In this document: piece by piece, positions 14,969 through 23,821 of the stretch | How the letters are laid out: each line of letters starts with the position of its first letter | How positions within the stretch are numbered: the first letter of the stretch is position 1 | Source: Burkholderia contaminans | Lineage (GTDB): Bacteria > Pseudomonadota > Gammaproteobacteria > Burkholderiales > Burkholderiaceae | DNA: 64,000 nt | Assembly (NCBI RefSeq): GCF_029633825.1 | Contig: NZ_CP090643.1 | Location: forward strand, 186,001 to 250,000 | Direction of reading: 5' to 3' | Notes under the pieces: model-generated | Seen by the model: only the letters and a program-made list of their open reading frames with translations | The model's database searches: none | Told to the model about the DNA's origin: nothing | Position numbers and translations under genes: made by a program

Positions 14969-17176
14969 ATGCACGCTTCCACCAGCCATAACGAGGCCAA
15001 TCTGCCGCTCTTCGACGGCGACACGCTGCGTGGACCTTCCAAAGGTCGTCAGGTGCGTCGACATGCAACTCGGGCCGCCTCCTGTGGCAAGGCAGGGCCA
15101 CAGGTCCGGATGAAACACGATCTGCTAACACGCGCTCTTGACCTTGGCAGTGAGCTCATAGTCGACAACTTCGCCGGCGGCGGCGGCACGTCGACGGGAC
15201 TCGAGGCCGCATTCGGTCGGCCCGTCGACATCGCGATCAATCACGACCCGGAAGCGCTGGCAATGCATGCGCTTAACCACCCGTACACGAAACATCTGTG
15301 CGAGTCCGTCTGGGACGTCGATCCAATCAAGGTAACAGGGAATCGCCCCGTCGGCCTAGTCTGGCTCAGTCCCGATTGCAAGCACTTCAGCAAAGCCAAG
15401 GGAGGCACCCCGGTCGCCAAGCACATTCGCGGACTTGCGTGGGTTGGGTTAAGATGGGTAGCCTTGACAAAACCTCGAGTTTTGATGTTGGAAAACGTTG
15501 AGGAGTTCCAACAATTGGGACCACTAATTATTATGCCGGACGGCACTAGCCGACCGGACCCGAAGCGAAAGGGAAAAACTTTCGAAAGTTTCGTGCGTCA
15601 GTTGCGTCAGCACGGCTACACGGTCGACTGGCGCGAGCTGCGTGCTTGCGACAACGGCGCCCCGACGATCCGCAAGCGCTTGTTCCTTGTGGCGCGGCGC
15701 GACGGATTGCCGATCGTCTTTCCCGAGCCGACTCACGGCGAGCCGACGTCGCGTGAAGTCCTCGCTGGCATGCTCGCACCATACCGCACTGCCGCTGAAT
15801 GCATCGACTTCAGCGTGCAGTCCAACAGTATCTTTGGCCGCAAGAAGCCGTTGGTGACGAACACCGAGCGCCGCGTCGCCAAAGGCATGTGGAAACATGT
15901 CCTCGCAAATGCGTCGCCGTTTATCGTGCCGACGGAACAGGGGAACGACGGTGATCTCTCAACCATGGCCACGCCGTTCGTTACCGAGCATGCGAATGCC
16001 AGCAATCAGCGAACGATGCGTGCGGATGAGCCGCTGCGGACCATCTGTGCAGAGGTAAAGGGCGGCCACTTCTCTGTAGTAGCGCCCACCCTCGTGCAAC
16101 TGCGCGGAACTAGCGAGGCGCACCTCGGCGCGCGTAGTGTCGAGCAGCCCGTCTCGACAGTGACCGCGAGCGGCACCCATCACGCCCTGGCCAGTGCCCA
16201 TCTGATCACGGTTGGCTATGGCGAGCGGGAAGGCCAGGAGCCTCGCACCCAGTCGATCGAGCAGCCCCTCGGGACGGCGGTCGCCGGCGGCGTGAAGCAG
16301 GCGATCGTCGCAGCGCATATCACGAAGTTCCGCACTGGAAGCTCGGGCGCCGCGATGAACGAGCCGATGCCCACCGTGACAGCGAACAGCTTCCAAAAGC
16401 GGCCTGGAGGCGCCGCCCCGCTCGGCATGGTTGCAGCGCACCTTATGCACGTCACCCACCACGGTGATCGACCGGGTACTACGCCTGCAATGCCGCTTCC
16501 GACGATCACCGGTGCGAATCGAGGCGAGCAGGCCCTTTCGGCGGCATTCTTCGAGCAAGCAAATGGTGGATTCTGGGAGGATAACGATGGTCGGTCGGCG
16601 GACGCGCCGCTGTCGACGATCGCATCGAAGGGAGCGAACCAACGGCTCGTTACTGCGTACCTTGTGAAGTACTACAGCTCGGGCGGCCAATGGCAAGATC
16701 TCGGCGAGCCGATGCATACCCTTCCGACCAAGGGACGAATGGGGCTCGTCCAGGCTACGCAAGTTTCCGCGGATTGCCTCTCGCCCGAGCACCGCGAAAA
16801 CGCTCGGCTGTGCGCCGAGTTGCTCCGCGCGCACTTGCCTGATGAGTTCCCTGAGCCCGCCGAAATGATAATGATGTTCCACTCGGGTTCGTGGTGGGTC
16901 CTCGTTGACATAACTCTTAGAATGCTTAGGGCTCCTGAATTATATAGGGCTCAATCGTTTCCGAAGGACTACATTATTCATGAGATACCAGATCCGAAGC
17001 TTCTTTTCAAGGACGGTGTCCAAGTGCCTGGTGATCCCCGTCTGCTTCCGCGCGTTCCGTTGACCGCAACCGCGCAAATTCGGATGTGCGGTAACAGCGT
17101 TTCCCCGGTGCAGGCCGAAGCACTGATCCGGGCAAACTTCGCCCATGAGAAGCAACTCGCGTACGCTGCGGCGTAA
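14969..17176 (+). CDS. C5-cytosine DNA methyltransferase with internal repeats
   Basis: 735 residues from ATG 14969. Motif I VDNFAGGGGTSTGLE (about 65-79), catalytic motif IV SPDCKHFS with nucleophile Cys137, motif VI ENV (175-177), motif VIII TIRKRLFLVAR (233-243) and the C-terminal motif X-like MCGNSVSPVQAEALI. Between about 350 and 600, where the target-recognition domain should be, there are about seven imperfect repeats of 35-43 residues built on EPLxTVTA...AAHL. Ordinary enzymes are 330-450 aa. No restriction partner is adjacent. Two stretches (15440-15545, 16905-17005) are markedly AT-rich with rare codons. Confidence 0.93.
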   Translation: MHASTSHNEANLPLFDGDTLRGPSKGRQVRRHATRAASCGKAGPQVRMKHDLLTRALDLGSELIVDNFAGGGGTSTGLEAAFGRPVDIAINHDPEALAMHALNHPYTKHLCESVWDVDPIKVTGNRPVGLVWLSPDCKHFSKAKGGTPVAKHIRGLAWVGLRWVALTKPRVLMLENVEEFQQLGPLIIMPDGTSRPDPKRKGKTFESFVRQLRQHGYTVDWRELRACDNGAPTIRKRLFLVARRDGLPIVFPEPTHGEPTSREVLAGMLAPYRTAAECIDFSVQSNSIFGRKKPLVTNTERRVAKGMWKHVLANASPFIVPTEQGNDGDLSTMATPFVTEHANASNQRTMRADEPLRTICAEVKGGHFSVVAPTLVQLRGTSEAHLGARSVEQPVSTVTASGTHHALASAHLITVGYGEREGQEPRTQSIEQPLGTAVAGGVKQAIVAAHITKFRTGSSGAAMNEPMPTVTANSFQKRPGGAAPLGMVAAHLMHVTHHGDRPGTTPAMPLPTITGANRGEQALSAAFFEQANGGFWEDNDGRSADAPLSTIASKGANQRLVTAYLVKYYSSGGQWQDLGEPMHTLPTKGRMGLVQATQVSADCLSPEHRENARLCAELLRAHLPDEFPEPAEMIMMFHSGSWWVLVDITLRMLRAPELYRAQSFPKDYIIHEIPDPKLLFKDGVQVPGDPRLLPRVPLTATAQIRMCGNSVSPVQAEALIRANFAHEKQLAYAAA

Positions 17177-17189
17177 CCTAGGAGCAAAA

Positions 17190-17969
17190 ATGACGATCGT
17201 CAACAATGGCAGCATTCAGGTTCTGAAGGACGAGCTAACGCGGCTGCTTGACAGCTGGACAGCTACGATGAACGAGGAGCAGGCAAAATGCCGCGTCGAC
17301 TCTGTCGGCATCGCCGCCGGAATCGGTGGATGCATTCACGGTCTCCGTGTCGTTCTCCGCGCCCTATCCGTCCAACACCACGACGACGGTCCGGCCGGCG
17401 GGGCACTTGAATGCCTAACGGACGTCGTCAGCCACCACCCCAACATCGTCGCAGGCTTCGCCGCTCAGCGACTTGCAGCCGAGGCGGCAAAAGACAACGA
17501 CACCTTCGCCTACTGGAATCACGAGATCAACGTCGCGGACAGTATGAAGTCACAGGCCGAGCGAGCACTGGCATCGATTCCGCAGCCGGGAGCCACTACT
17601 GGCAGCCAGCCGGCGGCATGGTTTGTCGACGGTCTCACCAGTACCAACGAGCGCGCCCCAAGTGTATGGATCCGCCGAGAGAACGCTGAGGCGGCCGCGT
17701 CCGCACTCTACAAGGCCTCCATCGAACCGCTCGTGCGGCGTGCCGCTCGTTCCGAGCGGATCGGTAAGTTGCCCGCAGATCTGATTCAACGGTGCTGCGA
17801 ACTTGTAGAGCTGTCCGAGACTGCCAGGTCTCCTCAGGTCGCCCTGCGCGCCCTAGCGGCAACGTACAGCCTCGAAATCTCTGCACATGACAGACGAAAC
17901 ATGGCGGTTTCGCAAACTCACACCGAGGCGATGCGAGCGCTGATCGAGGCCAACTCAAGTGTGAAGTAG
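17190..17969 (+). CDS. Hypothetical protein (259 aa)
   Basis: ATG 17190 preceded by TAGGAGC, 13 bp after the methyltransferase stop, so probably co-transcribed with it. Soluble and helical; a Gly-rich turn (GIAAGIGGCIHGLRVVLRAL) and a C-terminal helical half. No catalytic motif seen; function unknown. Confidence 0.6.
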   Translation: MTIVNNGSIQVLKDELTRLLDSWTATMNEEQAKCRVDSVGIAAGIGGCIHGLRVVLRALSVQHHDDGPAGGALECLTDVVSHHPNIVAGFAAQRLAAEAAKDNDTFAYWNHEINVADSMKSQAERALASIPQPGATTGSQPAAWFVDGLTSTNERAPSVWIRRENAEAAASALYKASIEPLVRRAARSERIGKLPADLIQRCCELVELSETARSPQVALRALAATYSLEISAHDRRNMAVSQTHTEAMRALIEANSSVK

Positions 17970-18220
17970 TCTGGGTGGTCATTGCCAGGGTGCCGAACGA
18001 CGCGTTCGTCGCCCGTCTGCAGTCACTTTCGGCGGACTTGCATCGCCGGCCGCATGCGTTACTTTTTACCTAGCCCGGCCGTTATGCGCGTCTTTGATCG
18101 GGCGGGCCCACTGCAGCGAAGACCCACCGCATAATGTCGGTCGGGCCGCTCGCCGGCCGTCAAACGATAAACGATCCGACAAACGGATCACGAGTGCGCA
18201 GAGGGCGCAGGAGCATCAAC

Positions 18221-18538
18221 ATGAAGCATTCGACCCACATCACCATCCGTGTCGCGCGGCCCCTGGATTGCACCGGCCTCACCGCCGAGCGTGTCGCCCA
18301 AGACTTTCTCGCGACGCATGCCACCCGCAGCTGGACCTACGACGTCGCCGATGAGTGGATTTCCGTCGGCGAGCGCCGGCCGACGAAGGAAGACGCCGAT
18401 GCGCACGGGAACGTGCAGGCCTGGAACGCGGAAGGCTACGGCGCGATCGTCGGCTTCGACTACGTCTCCCCGAGCTTCTCTGAGTACACCCATTGGAAAG
18501 CGATGCCCGCCGGCCCTACGGGGCAGGACGCCTGCTGA
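18221..18538 (+). CDS. DUF551-like small protein
   Basis: 105 residues from ATG 18221 with CAGGAG upstream. The second half reads EWISVGERRPTKED, then an aromatic/Gly turn and THWKAMPAGP, the spacing seen in DUF551 proteins of phages and prophages (WI..... RLP ... THW..LP.PP). Function unknown. The 250-bp gap before it contains no gene. Confidence 0.6.
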   Translation: MKHSTHITIRVARPLDCTGLTAERVAQDFLATHATRSWTYDVADEWISVGERRPTKEDADAHGNVQAWNAEGYGAIVGFDYVSPSFSEYTHWKAMPAGPTGQDAC

Positions 18539-18722
18539 CCTCTGAGCCACGCGTGCGCCCGGGCCGGCGACGCGCCCGGCGGCGCGGGATTGTTCGGACC
18601 GCCTACCCTGTACCGGGAACTCCCTCCGGTGCCGAGGGACACGATCTCGTGGGCATCTCGGATTGAAGGAATCACCCAAACCTGCCGATATTCCGACTAA
18701 CCGAATTGACGTGGAACACCAG

Positions 18723-18866
18723 ATGCTTACCCAAACGATCCCGCCCGCCCTCGCCGCCGAAATCGCCCCCCTGATACTCGGGCTCATGATGCTACTTCGG
18801 CCGGCTCTGCCTCCTGAGTTCGCGACCGTAGCGATACGCGCGTCCAACTCGGAGGCCCGGCGATGA
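18723..18866 (+). CDS. Possible 47-aa hydrophobic protein
   Basis: ATG 18723, stop overlapping the next start by ATGA. It is largely one hydrophobic stretch (AAEIAPLILGLMMLLRPALP), probably a membrane segment. SD weak. The overlap is the main support. Confidence 0.4.
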   Translation: MLTQTIPPALAAEIAPLILGLMMLLRPALPPEFATVAIRASNSEARR

Positions 18867-19318
18867 AGCGGCTTTTCGCATGCGGTCATAAGGGGCAGGG
18901 CAAGTTCTGTCACCGTTGCTCTAACGAGGAGAAGGCCGTCCTCGCCGCGCAGGCCGCGGCCGAGCAGCGAGATGCGCAGAAAGCCGCATCCGCAGCCCCA
19001 CCGCGCCGCCGGAAGGAACGCCCGGAAAAGGATCCAAGCGAGTTGGAGCGATTGCGCGCGTTGAAGCTCGCAGCAGATCGCGCCGAGATCGACCTTAGCG
19101 CGGCTGAATCCCTCCCAGCTGTCATGGAGCGCGCGCTGCATGTGTTGTCCGAGCTCAAGGCCGGAGCCCACCCTCAGTCGCTCGGCGGCAAGAAGCTTGC
19201 AACTCGTAGAGGATACTTTTCAGTGCCGGTCGGACTGTGTCACCGAATTTTCGTCGAGGCGACGTCGCTTCGCCCGACTCAGTTCGTCACCCACGAAACC
19301 TACAATAGGTTCGTATAA
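18863..19318 (+). CDS. Small zinc-binding protein (DUF7682-like N-terminus)
   Basis: 151 residues. N-terminus FACGHKGQGKFCHRCSNEE offers Cys/His ligands in the pattern of a short zinc ribbon seen in phage-type proteins. A long charged helical linker follows, then a compact C-terminal region (RRGYFSVPVGLCHRIFVEA) with an Arg/Gly-rich strand pattern resembling RelE-type folds, though this likeness is weak. It starts by ATGA overlap and is 2 bp before the next gene. Confidence 0.55.
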   Translation: MKRLFACGHKGQGKFCHRCSNEEKAVLAAQAAAEQRDAQKAASAAPPRRRKERPEKDPSELERLRALKLAADRAEIDLSAAESLPAVMERALHVLSELKAGAHPQSLGGKKLATRRGYFSVPVGLCHRIFVEATSLRPTQFVTHETYNRFV

Positions 19319-19320
19319 CC

Positions 19321-19614
19321 ATGCGGACGATCCAGTACGTCGACCTGTTGGGTGATACCGTGACCGAGCACGTCAGCGAGGCCCGACGGAAGCCCACCGA
19401 GCCGAAGGGATTCGCAGGGCAACCCGGCCGTGGACCAGCCGGCGAAACGTGTGCGAGCTGCCGACACAAGCGCTCGACCGGCGGCGCGACAGCCCGCAGA
19501 TACTGGAAGTGTGCCGTCATCGAACAGCACTGGACCGGGGGACCCGGAACGGACATTCGCATGCGCTCGCCCGCATGCCAGTTTTGGGAGCAGCCACATG
19601 GCGAAGCGCAGTAA
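19321..19614 (+). CDS. Phage-like Cys-containing protein (97 aa)
   Basis: Four cysteines arranged as CASC, WKC and PAC, the last followed by a Phe-Trp, together with HWTGGPGTDIRMRSPACQFW. I recall this arrangement from uncharacterised phage and prophage proteins, probably binding zinc. It follows the previous stop after 2 bp and its 3' end overlaps the next gene by 17 bp. Confidence 0.6.
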   Translation: MRTIQYVDLLGDTVTEHVSEARRKPTEPKGFAGQPGRGPAGETCASCRHKRSTGGATARRYWKCAVIEQHWTGGPGTDIRMRSPACQFWEQPHGEAQ

Positions 19615-19996
19615 CGCCGGTCAGCCACTCACTCTGAGCCAGGCCCTTTCCCGATTGCAACAGATTGCCGCGCGGTCGCGGCACGATCCTTTACTTGGCG
19701 TGCCTTTCGATCCTGGTCACGTCACCGTCGGTCCGGCCCCCGTGCGCCGCGTCACCTTGATTGGCCCGGGTATTGACTGGGACCGCCAAACCCTCTTCCT
19801 GTACCCCGATCAGCCTCTCGCTGCCCCGACTGAGGATCTCGCTCGGCTCCGCAGGGAACTAGGTGCAGCCCTCGAGGCGATCGGGTTGATTGGTATAGCG
19901 CTGCGGTCCTCGCTCACACCCGAGGCGCGTCTAAAGACCGTGGAAAGTCACTTCAATGCGTTCACGACTCGAGAGCGCAGCGGTGGTGAGCGTTAA
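19598..19996 (+). CDS. Hypothetical protein (132 aa)
   Basis: ATG 19598 (MAKRSNAGQPLTLSQAL) lies inside the previous gene, so the two are coupled. Soluble; short beta segment with repeated hydrophobics (RVTLIGPGIDWDRQTLFLY) then a helical C-terminus. No family recognised. Confidence 0.55.
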   Translation: MAKRSNAGQPLTLSQALSRLQQIAARSRHDPLLGVPFDPGHVTVGPAPVRRVTLIGPGIDWDRQTLFLYPDQPLAAPTEDLARLRRELGAALEAIGLIGIALRSSLTPEARLKTVESHFNAFTTRERSGGER

Positions 19997-20010
19997 GAAG
20001 AGGGAAGACA

Positions 20011-20271
20011 TTGAAAACACTTCGATTGATGCTTGCGGCATATCTGCCTATGCCGCACGAACTGACCCAAGCAATTGAGTCGGGCGCGGTAAGCGCAATC
20101 TGCGGCAAGTACGGCGAGACGGTCTATTTCATCGCACCGACGTGCACGCAGAAGGACTCTATACGGCGCGCGATTGCAAAGCGAAATACGTGGGAGTTAG
20201 GGGCTTTTTGCGCTTTCGGGGCGGCGATCGGATCTGCCCTCGCTGGGGTTGCACATTACTTCTCGATTTAA
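20011..20271 (+). CDS. Small membrane-anchored protein (86 aa)
   Basis: TTG start 14 bp after the previous stop with AGAGGGAAG upstream. Soluble N-terminus and a single C-terminal membrane helix (AFCAFGAAIGSALAGVAHYF). Unknown function; the next gene begins around its 3' end. Confidence 0.5.
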   Translation: MKTLRLMLAAYLPMPHELTQAIESGAVSAICGKYGETVYFIAPTCTQKDSIRRAIAKRNTWELGAFCAFGAAIGSALAGVAHYFSI

Positions 20272-20284
20272 CCTGGAAATCTTC

Positions 20285-20551
20285 GTGGAAAAGCGAGTAA
20301 AACCAATCGCATTGCACCCAGCTGTTCTTGTGGCTGCGGTCTTGACGACGGTTGCAATCTCGGCGAGCGTAGGGGCATTCGTCGGATACGGTAGAGGGTA
20401 CGAACGTGGTGGCTTTGGCGGCCGCCAAGTCGCGACGCGAAACATGGCGTCAGGATTGTCGACTCTCATGACGAGCGGGTTCTCGATTCGAGCGACGGAT
20501 GGCGTGGACAAGCGCTACGTCCTAAAGCCCGTAGAAGCTCAGACGAACTGA
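20285..20551 (+). CDS. Small membrane protein (about 88-100 aa)
   Basis: Start ambiguous: GTG 20285 (with TGGAAA upstream) or TTG 20249 overlapping the previous gene. One membrane helix (PAVLVAAVLTTVAISASVGA) then a Gly-rich soluble tail. No family recognised. Confidence 0.5.
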   Translation: MEKRVKPIALHPAVLVAAVLTTVAISASVGAFVGYGRGYERGGFGGRQVATRNMASGLSTLMTSGFSIRATDGVDKRYVLKPVEAQTN

Positions 20552-20630
20552 TCAAGGCGGACAGGCCTGGTCGCGGCTGCTCTCGCGGTCTGTACAGGCC
20601 TCGACCACTGAAACTGTAGGAGTGTTGGAC

Positions 20631-20984
20631 ATGAAGATGGGCATTGTTCCCGGGTGGCTGCTAGCTGCTGTCATCGCAAACGCGATCGGCGAATTTCCTC
20701 TCGATCTATGCGCCGCCGGCGCTGCGATCGGCATCGGGCTGTCTGTGGCGGCGTTCACTCGTAGCTCAACAGATCTCTCCGCTGCCACACTTCCGGTCAT
20801 CATTTTGCTGATGCGGTATGTTGTGCTGCCGCCGCTGCAAGGCTCGGCGCCGCAAGAGACTGCATGGCTTGAAGAACTGGTGCAACCGCTTGTGTCCGCA
20901 CCTGGGTTGACCCTGGTTTCTCTCGGTTCGATCCTCGGCTCGTACCTGGCTGGTTTAAGGTATGCGACCACCGGCGAAGGCTAG
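20631..20984 (+). CDS. Membrane protein (117 aa)
   Basis: ATG 20631 with AGGAG 8 nt upstream. Predominantly hydrophobic with three likely membrane segments (WLLAAVIANAI, CAAGAAIGIGLSVAAF, LTLVSLGSILGSYLAG). Holin-like size, but the charge pattern is not diagnostic. Confidence 0.55.
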   Translation: MKMGIVPGWLLAAVIANAIGEFPLDLCAAGAAIGIGLSVAAFTRSSTDLSAATLPVIILLMRYVVLPPLQGSAPQETAWLEELVQPLVSAPGLTLVSLGSILGSYLAGLRYATTGEG

Positions 20985-20998
20985 CGCAGGAATCTCAC

Positions 20999-21184
20999 GT
21001 TGCCGCCAAGATTGCCGAAGTCATCGCTTCATATGGGCGTCCACTGTACGTCTATGACCTAGACAAGACGAGGTACGCTGCGAGCCGGGAGCGTGACTTC
21101 CACAAGGCACTGAAGGCATGGTGCCACGATCATCAATTCTGTCTGAAACTGCATAGCGCAGGCACCGCTCACCAAGGAAGCCGC
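20999..21184 (+). other. Coding-like stretch lacking a start codon
   Basis: The frame of the next gene is open back through this segment and reads like protein (IAEVIASYGRPLYVYDLD, RERDFHKALKAW) but has no ATG, GTG or TTG. It may be the remains of a gene that lost its 5' end, or use a rare ATT/CTG start. Confidence 0.35.
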
Positions 21185-21577
21185 ATGTCCCGCTCCACTT
21201 GCTCCATCGTTGTGTCGTTCATCCTCCCAGTATTCGTTTTACTAGCCGTGTTTCGGATCGGTTACGCGCTCCAGCGCATCGAGACCGCACAGGTCGTGCT
21301 GAGAGGTCCGGTGTGCGACATGGCAGGAGCCGAGCCACAAAGAGGCGCCTCGTCGTGCAGTTTCGAGGCATCGCTGGCCGGCAGTCTCTTCGGCGGCTGG
21401 TGGATCTCGCCAAAGACGCACCCCAATGTGCAATTCCAGGTCAATGACAGCGAGCTACTGAGCTACGCCTATACGCGAGATGCTTGGCACATGGCCTATT
21501 TCGGAATGTACTGGTTGCCGCTGCTGCTTCTGCTGATTCTGCTCCCGCCGGTAGTACGCGCCGTGCGACACCTTTAA
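21185..21577 (+). CDS. Membrane protein (130 aa)
   Basis: ATG 21185 preceded by AAGGAAG. N-terminal and C-terminal membrane helices (VVSFILPVFVLLAVF and MYWLPLLLLLILLPPVV) enclose a periplasmic loop with two cysteines (CDMAGAE, SSCSFEA) that could form a disulphide. Unknown function. Confidence 0.6.
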   Translation: MSRSTCSIVVSFILPVFVLLAVFRIGYALQRIETAQVVLRGPVCDMAGAEPQRGASSCSFEASLAGSLFGGWWISPKTHPNVQFQVNDSELLSYAYTRDAWHMAYFGMYWLPLLLLLILLPPVVRAVRHL

Positions 21578-21657
21578 TGCGCTCCAACTCGGCGGGGCAC
21601 CAGCCGGTGAGGGGAGCGACGGAAACCGCGTGTTCAACGTCGACCTGGAAGACGACC

Positions 21658-21852
21658 ATGACAGAGAAGCGAGCATGCCTAGGCGGAAAGACGAAGCCCT
21701 GCCGGTTCTCCGATCTGGGACACGCACAGGCGTGCCTCAGCTGCGGAACGCGAATTCGCGACGACCTGGTCGATCACCCGTTCTTCGGGTTCGCCACTAG
21801 CTGCCCCATGTCCGTGGCGCCTCCTCCTGCCGATGCCCCGTCGTCAGTTTAA
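21658..21852 (+). CDS. Small Cys-rich protein (64 aa)
   Basis: ATG 21658. Five cysteines (CLGGKTKPC, CLSCG, SCP) suggest a zinc knuckle. Short, between a membrane protein and the IS21-disrupted gene, same strand. SD weak (GGAAGACGACC). Confidence 0.5.
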   Translation: MTEKRACLGGKTKPCRFSDLGHAQACLSCGTRIRDDLVDHPFFGFATSCPMSVAPPPADAPSSV

Positions 21853-21972
21853 CGAAGGTCAGCCGTAACGAGCACGCTCTCGCAGGCGTCTTGCCATCTA
21901 CCAAATTCCAAGGTTTCACCTCGACAATGCTTAAGCGAATTTTTCTTGTTTCGACGATCTGTACAGCGATGT

Positions 21973-22175
21973 TGCGTATTTCGGCGAGCGTGATCAGCGA
22001 TTTCGGTTGAACGTGATCAGTGGTTCCGATTGATGGTGATCGGTCGTTTCGGTCGAAGGTGATCACTTATCACCGGTTTCCGAAACGAGCGATCATCTTG
22101 CCGAAGCGGGTGATCACGTTCCCGGAATGAGTGATCAGCGAACCGAAACAGCTGATCACGCGACCGAAACGGGAT
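21973..22175 (+). repeat. Multiple transposase-binding repeats, IS21 left end
   Basis: At least six GTGATCA/TGATCAC units spaced about 22 bp, first in direct orientation with TTTCGG and then inverted with CCGAAAC. The right end (24623-24669) has two matching units. IS21-family ends are known to contain multiple internal repeats that bind IstA. Confidence 0.75.
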
Positions 22176-22255
22176 AGCCGTTCCGGCTCGGCGGTGGTGT
22201 TGCGCATGTGATCAACGACGGGCGTTAGCCTTGATCCTTTTTAGGGGACAGGTTG

Positions 22256-23806
22256 ATGCCGGCACATCGGATGAGCATGCGCAAACTGAAGGAAGTACTG
22301 CGGCTGAAGTGGGCGTGCGGCCTGTCGCACCGCCAGATCAGCCGCGCGATCGGCATCAGCGTCGGCGCCATCTCGGCATACGCCGCCCGCGCGAGCGCGG
22401 CGGGCCTCGACTGGGCTACCGTCGAACCGCTCGCCGACGACGAGCTCGAGATCAGGTTGGACCTGCCGGAGGAAACCGCGGTCCCGACCCGCCGGGTCGA
22501 ACCGGATTACGCGGCGATGCACCGCGACCTGCGCCGCAAGGGCGTGACGCTGCAACTGCTCTGGGAGGAGTACGTCGAGGCTCACCCAGGCCAACGCACC
22601 TATCGCTATACGCAGTTCTGCCAGCGGTACAAGGACTGGGCTGCGGCGCTGAAGCGCTCGATGCGCCAGCAACACCGCGCCGGCGAGAAGCTGTTCGCCG
22701 ACTTCGCCGGGCAAACTGTGCCGATCCTCGGTCGCGACGGCGGCATCGCGTTCAAGGCTCACGTGTTCGTGGCCGTCCTCGGCGCCTCGAACTACACCTA
22801 TGCATGTGCGACGCGTTCGGAGGCCATGCCCGACTGGATCGGCAGCCTGATCGACGCGTTGGAATTCTACGGCGGTGTCCCCGAGCTGCTGGTGCCCGAC
22901 AACCCCAAGGCATTGATCGCCAAGGCGGACCGGTACGAACCGGTGCTGGGCAACACCACGCAGGACTTCGTGAACCACTACGCGACCGCCATGTTGCCGG
23001 CGCGGCCGCGCAAGCCGCAGGACAAGGCGAAGGTCGAGGTCGGCGTGCAGATCGTCGAGCGCTGGATCCTCGCACGGCTGCGCAACCACCGCTTCTACAG
23101 CCTGGCCGAGCTGAACAAGGCGATCGGCAAGCTGATCACCGACCTGAACCGGCGTCCGTTCAAGAAGCTCGACGGCAACCGCCGCGAATGGTTCGAGCGG
23201 CTAGACCGCCCGGCGCTGCGCCCGTTGCCGACACGCCGATACGAGATCGCGACCTTCGTGAAGTGCCGCGTCAACATCGACTACCACGTCGAAGTCGATC
23301 ACCACTATTACAGCGTCCCGCACAGCCTCGTGCGCCAGGAAGTCTATGCCCGCGTGACGCGCCACGGCGTCGAGATCTTGCACCGCGGCAAGCGCGTTGC
23401 CGCCCACGCCCGCAGCCGACTCCGGAACAAGCATACGACGTTGCCTGAGCATATGCCGGCGGCGCACCGCGCCCACATGGAATGGACGCCAGGCCGGTTG
23501 TTGAACTGGGGCGCCTCGGTCGGTCCCGGTGCCGAGGCGATCGTCAAACATCTGTTGACCAACCGGCCCCATCCCGAGATGGGGTACCGTGCCTGTCTCG
23601 GACTGCTGTCGCTCTCGCGCAAGTACGGCAAGGAACGGCTGGAAGCCGCCTGCCAGCGGGCGCTCGTGATCGGCTCACCGACCCGCCGCTCCGTGCTGTC
23701 GATCCTCGAATCCGGCCTGGACCGACAGCCGATGCTCCCGATTCCGCCCGCCGAATGGCATTCGCCCGATCACGAGAACGTGCGCGGGCCCGAGTATTAC
23801 CACTGA
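22256..23806 (+). CDS. istA: IS21-family transposase IstA
   Basis: 516 residues (ATG 22256; TTG 22253 is directly before it) after AGGGGACA. N-terminal helix-turn-helix (LSHRQISRAIGISVGAIS), then an rve integrase core: first Asp in LFADFAG, second in LVPDNPKAL, Glu in KAKVEVGVQIVE. C-terminal beta-barrel region (HYYSVPHSLVRQEVYAR). It catalyses strand transfer with IstB as helper. Full length. Confidence 0.95.
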   Translation: MPAHRMSMRKLKEVLRLKWACGLSHRQISRAIGISVGAISAYAARASAAGLDWATVEPLADDELEIRLDLPEETAVPTRRVEPDYAAMHRDLRRKGVTLQLLWEEYVEAHPGQRTYRYTQFCQRYKDWAAALKRSMRQQHRAGEKLFADFAGQTVPILGRDGGIAFKAHVFVAVLGASNYTYACATRSEAMPDWIGSLIDALEFYGGVPELLVPDNPKALIAKADRYEPVLGNTTQDFVNHYATAMLPARPRKPQDKAKVEVGVQIVERWILARLRNHRFYSLAELNKAIGKLITDLNRRPFKKLDGNRREWFERLDRPALRPLPTRRYEIATFVKCRVNIDYHVEVDHHYYSVPHSLVRQEVYARVTRHGVEILHRGKRVAAHARSRLRNKHTTLPEHMPAAHRAHMEWTPGRLLNWGASVGPGAEAIVKHLLTNRPHPEMGYRACLGLLSLSRKYGKERLEAACQRALVIGSPTRRSVLSILESGLDRQPMLPIPPAEWHSPDHENVRGPEYYH

Positions 23807-23821
23807 CCCAAGGAGGTCGCA

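Noticed and set aside
22241..23448. Long open frames in other frames over istA
   Set aside because: High-GC shadow frames of a confidently identified transposase; Arg/Pro-rich low-complexity.
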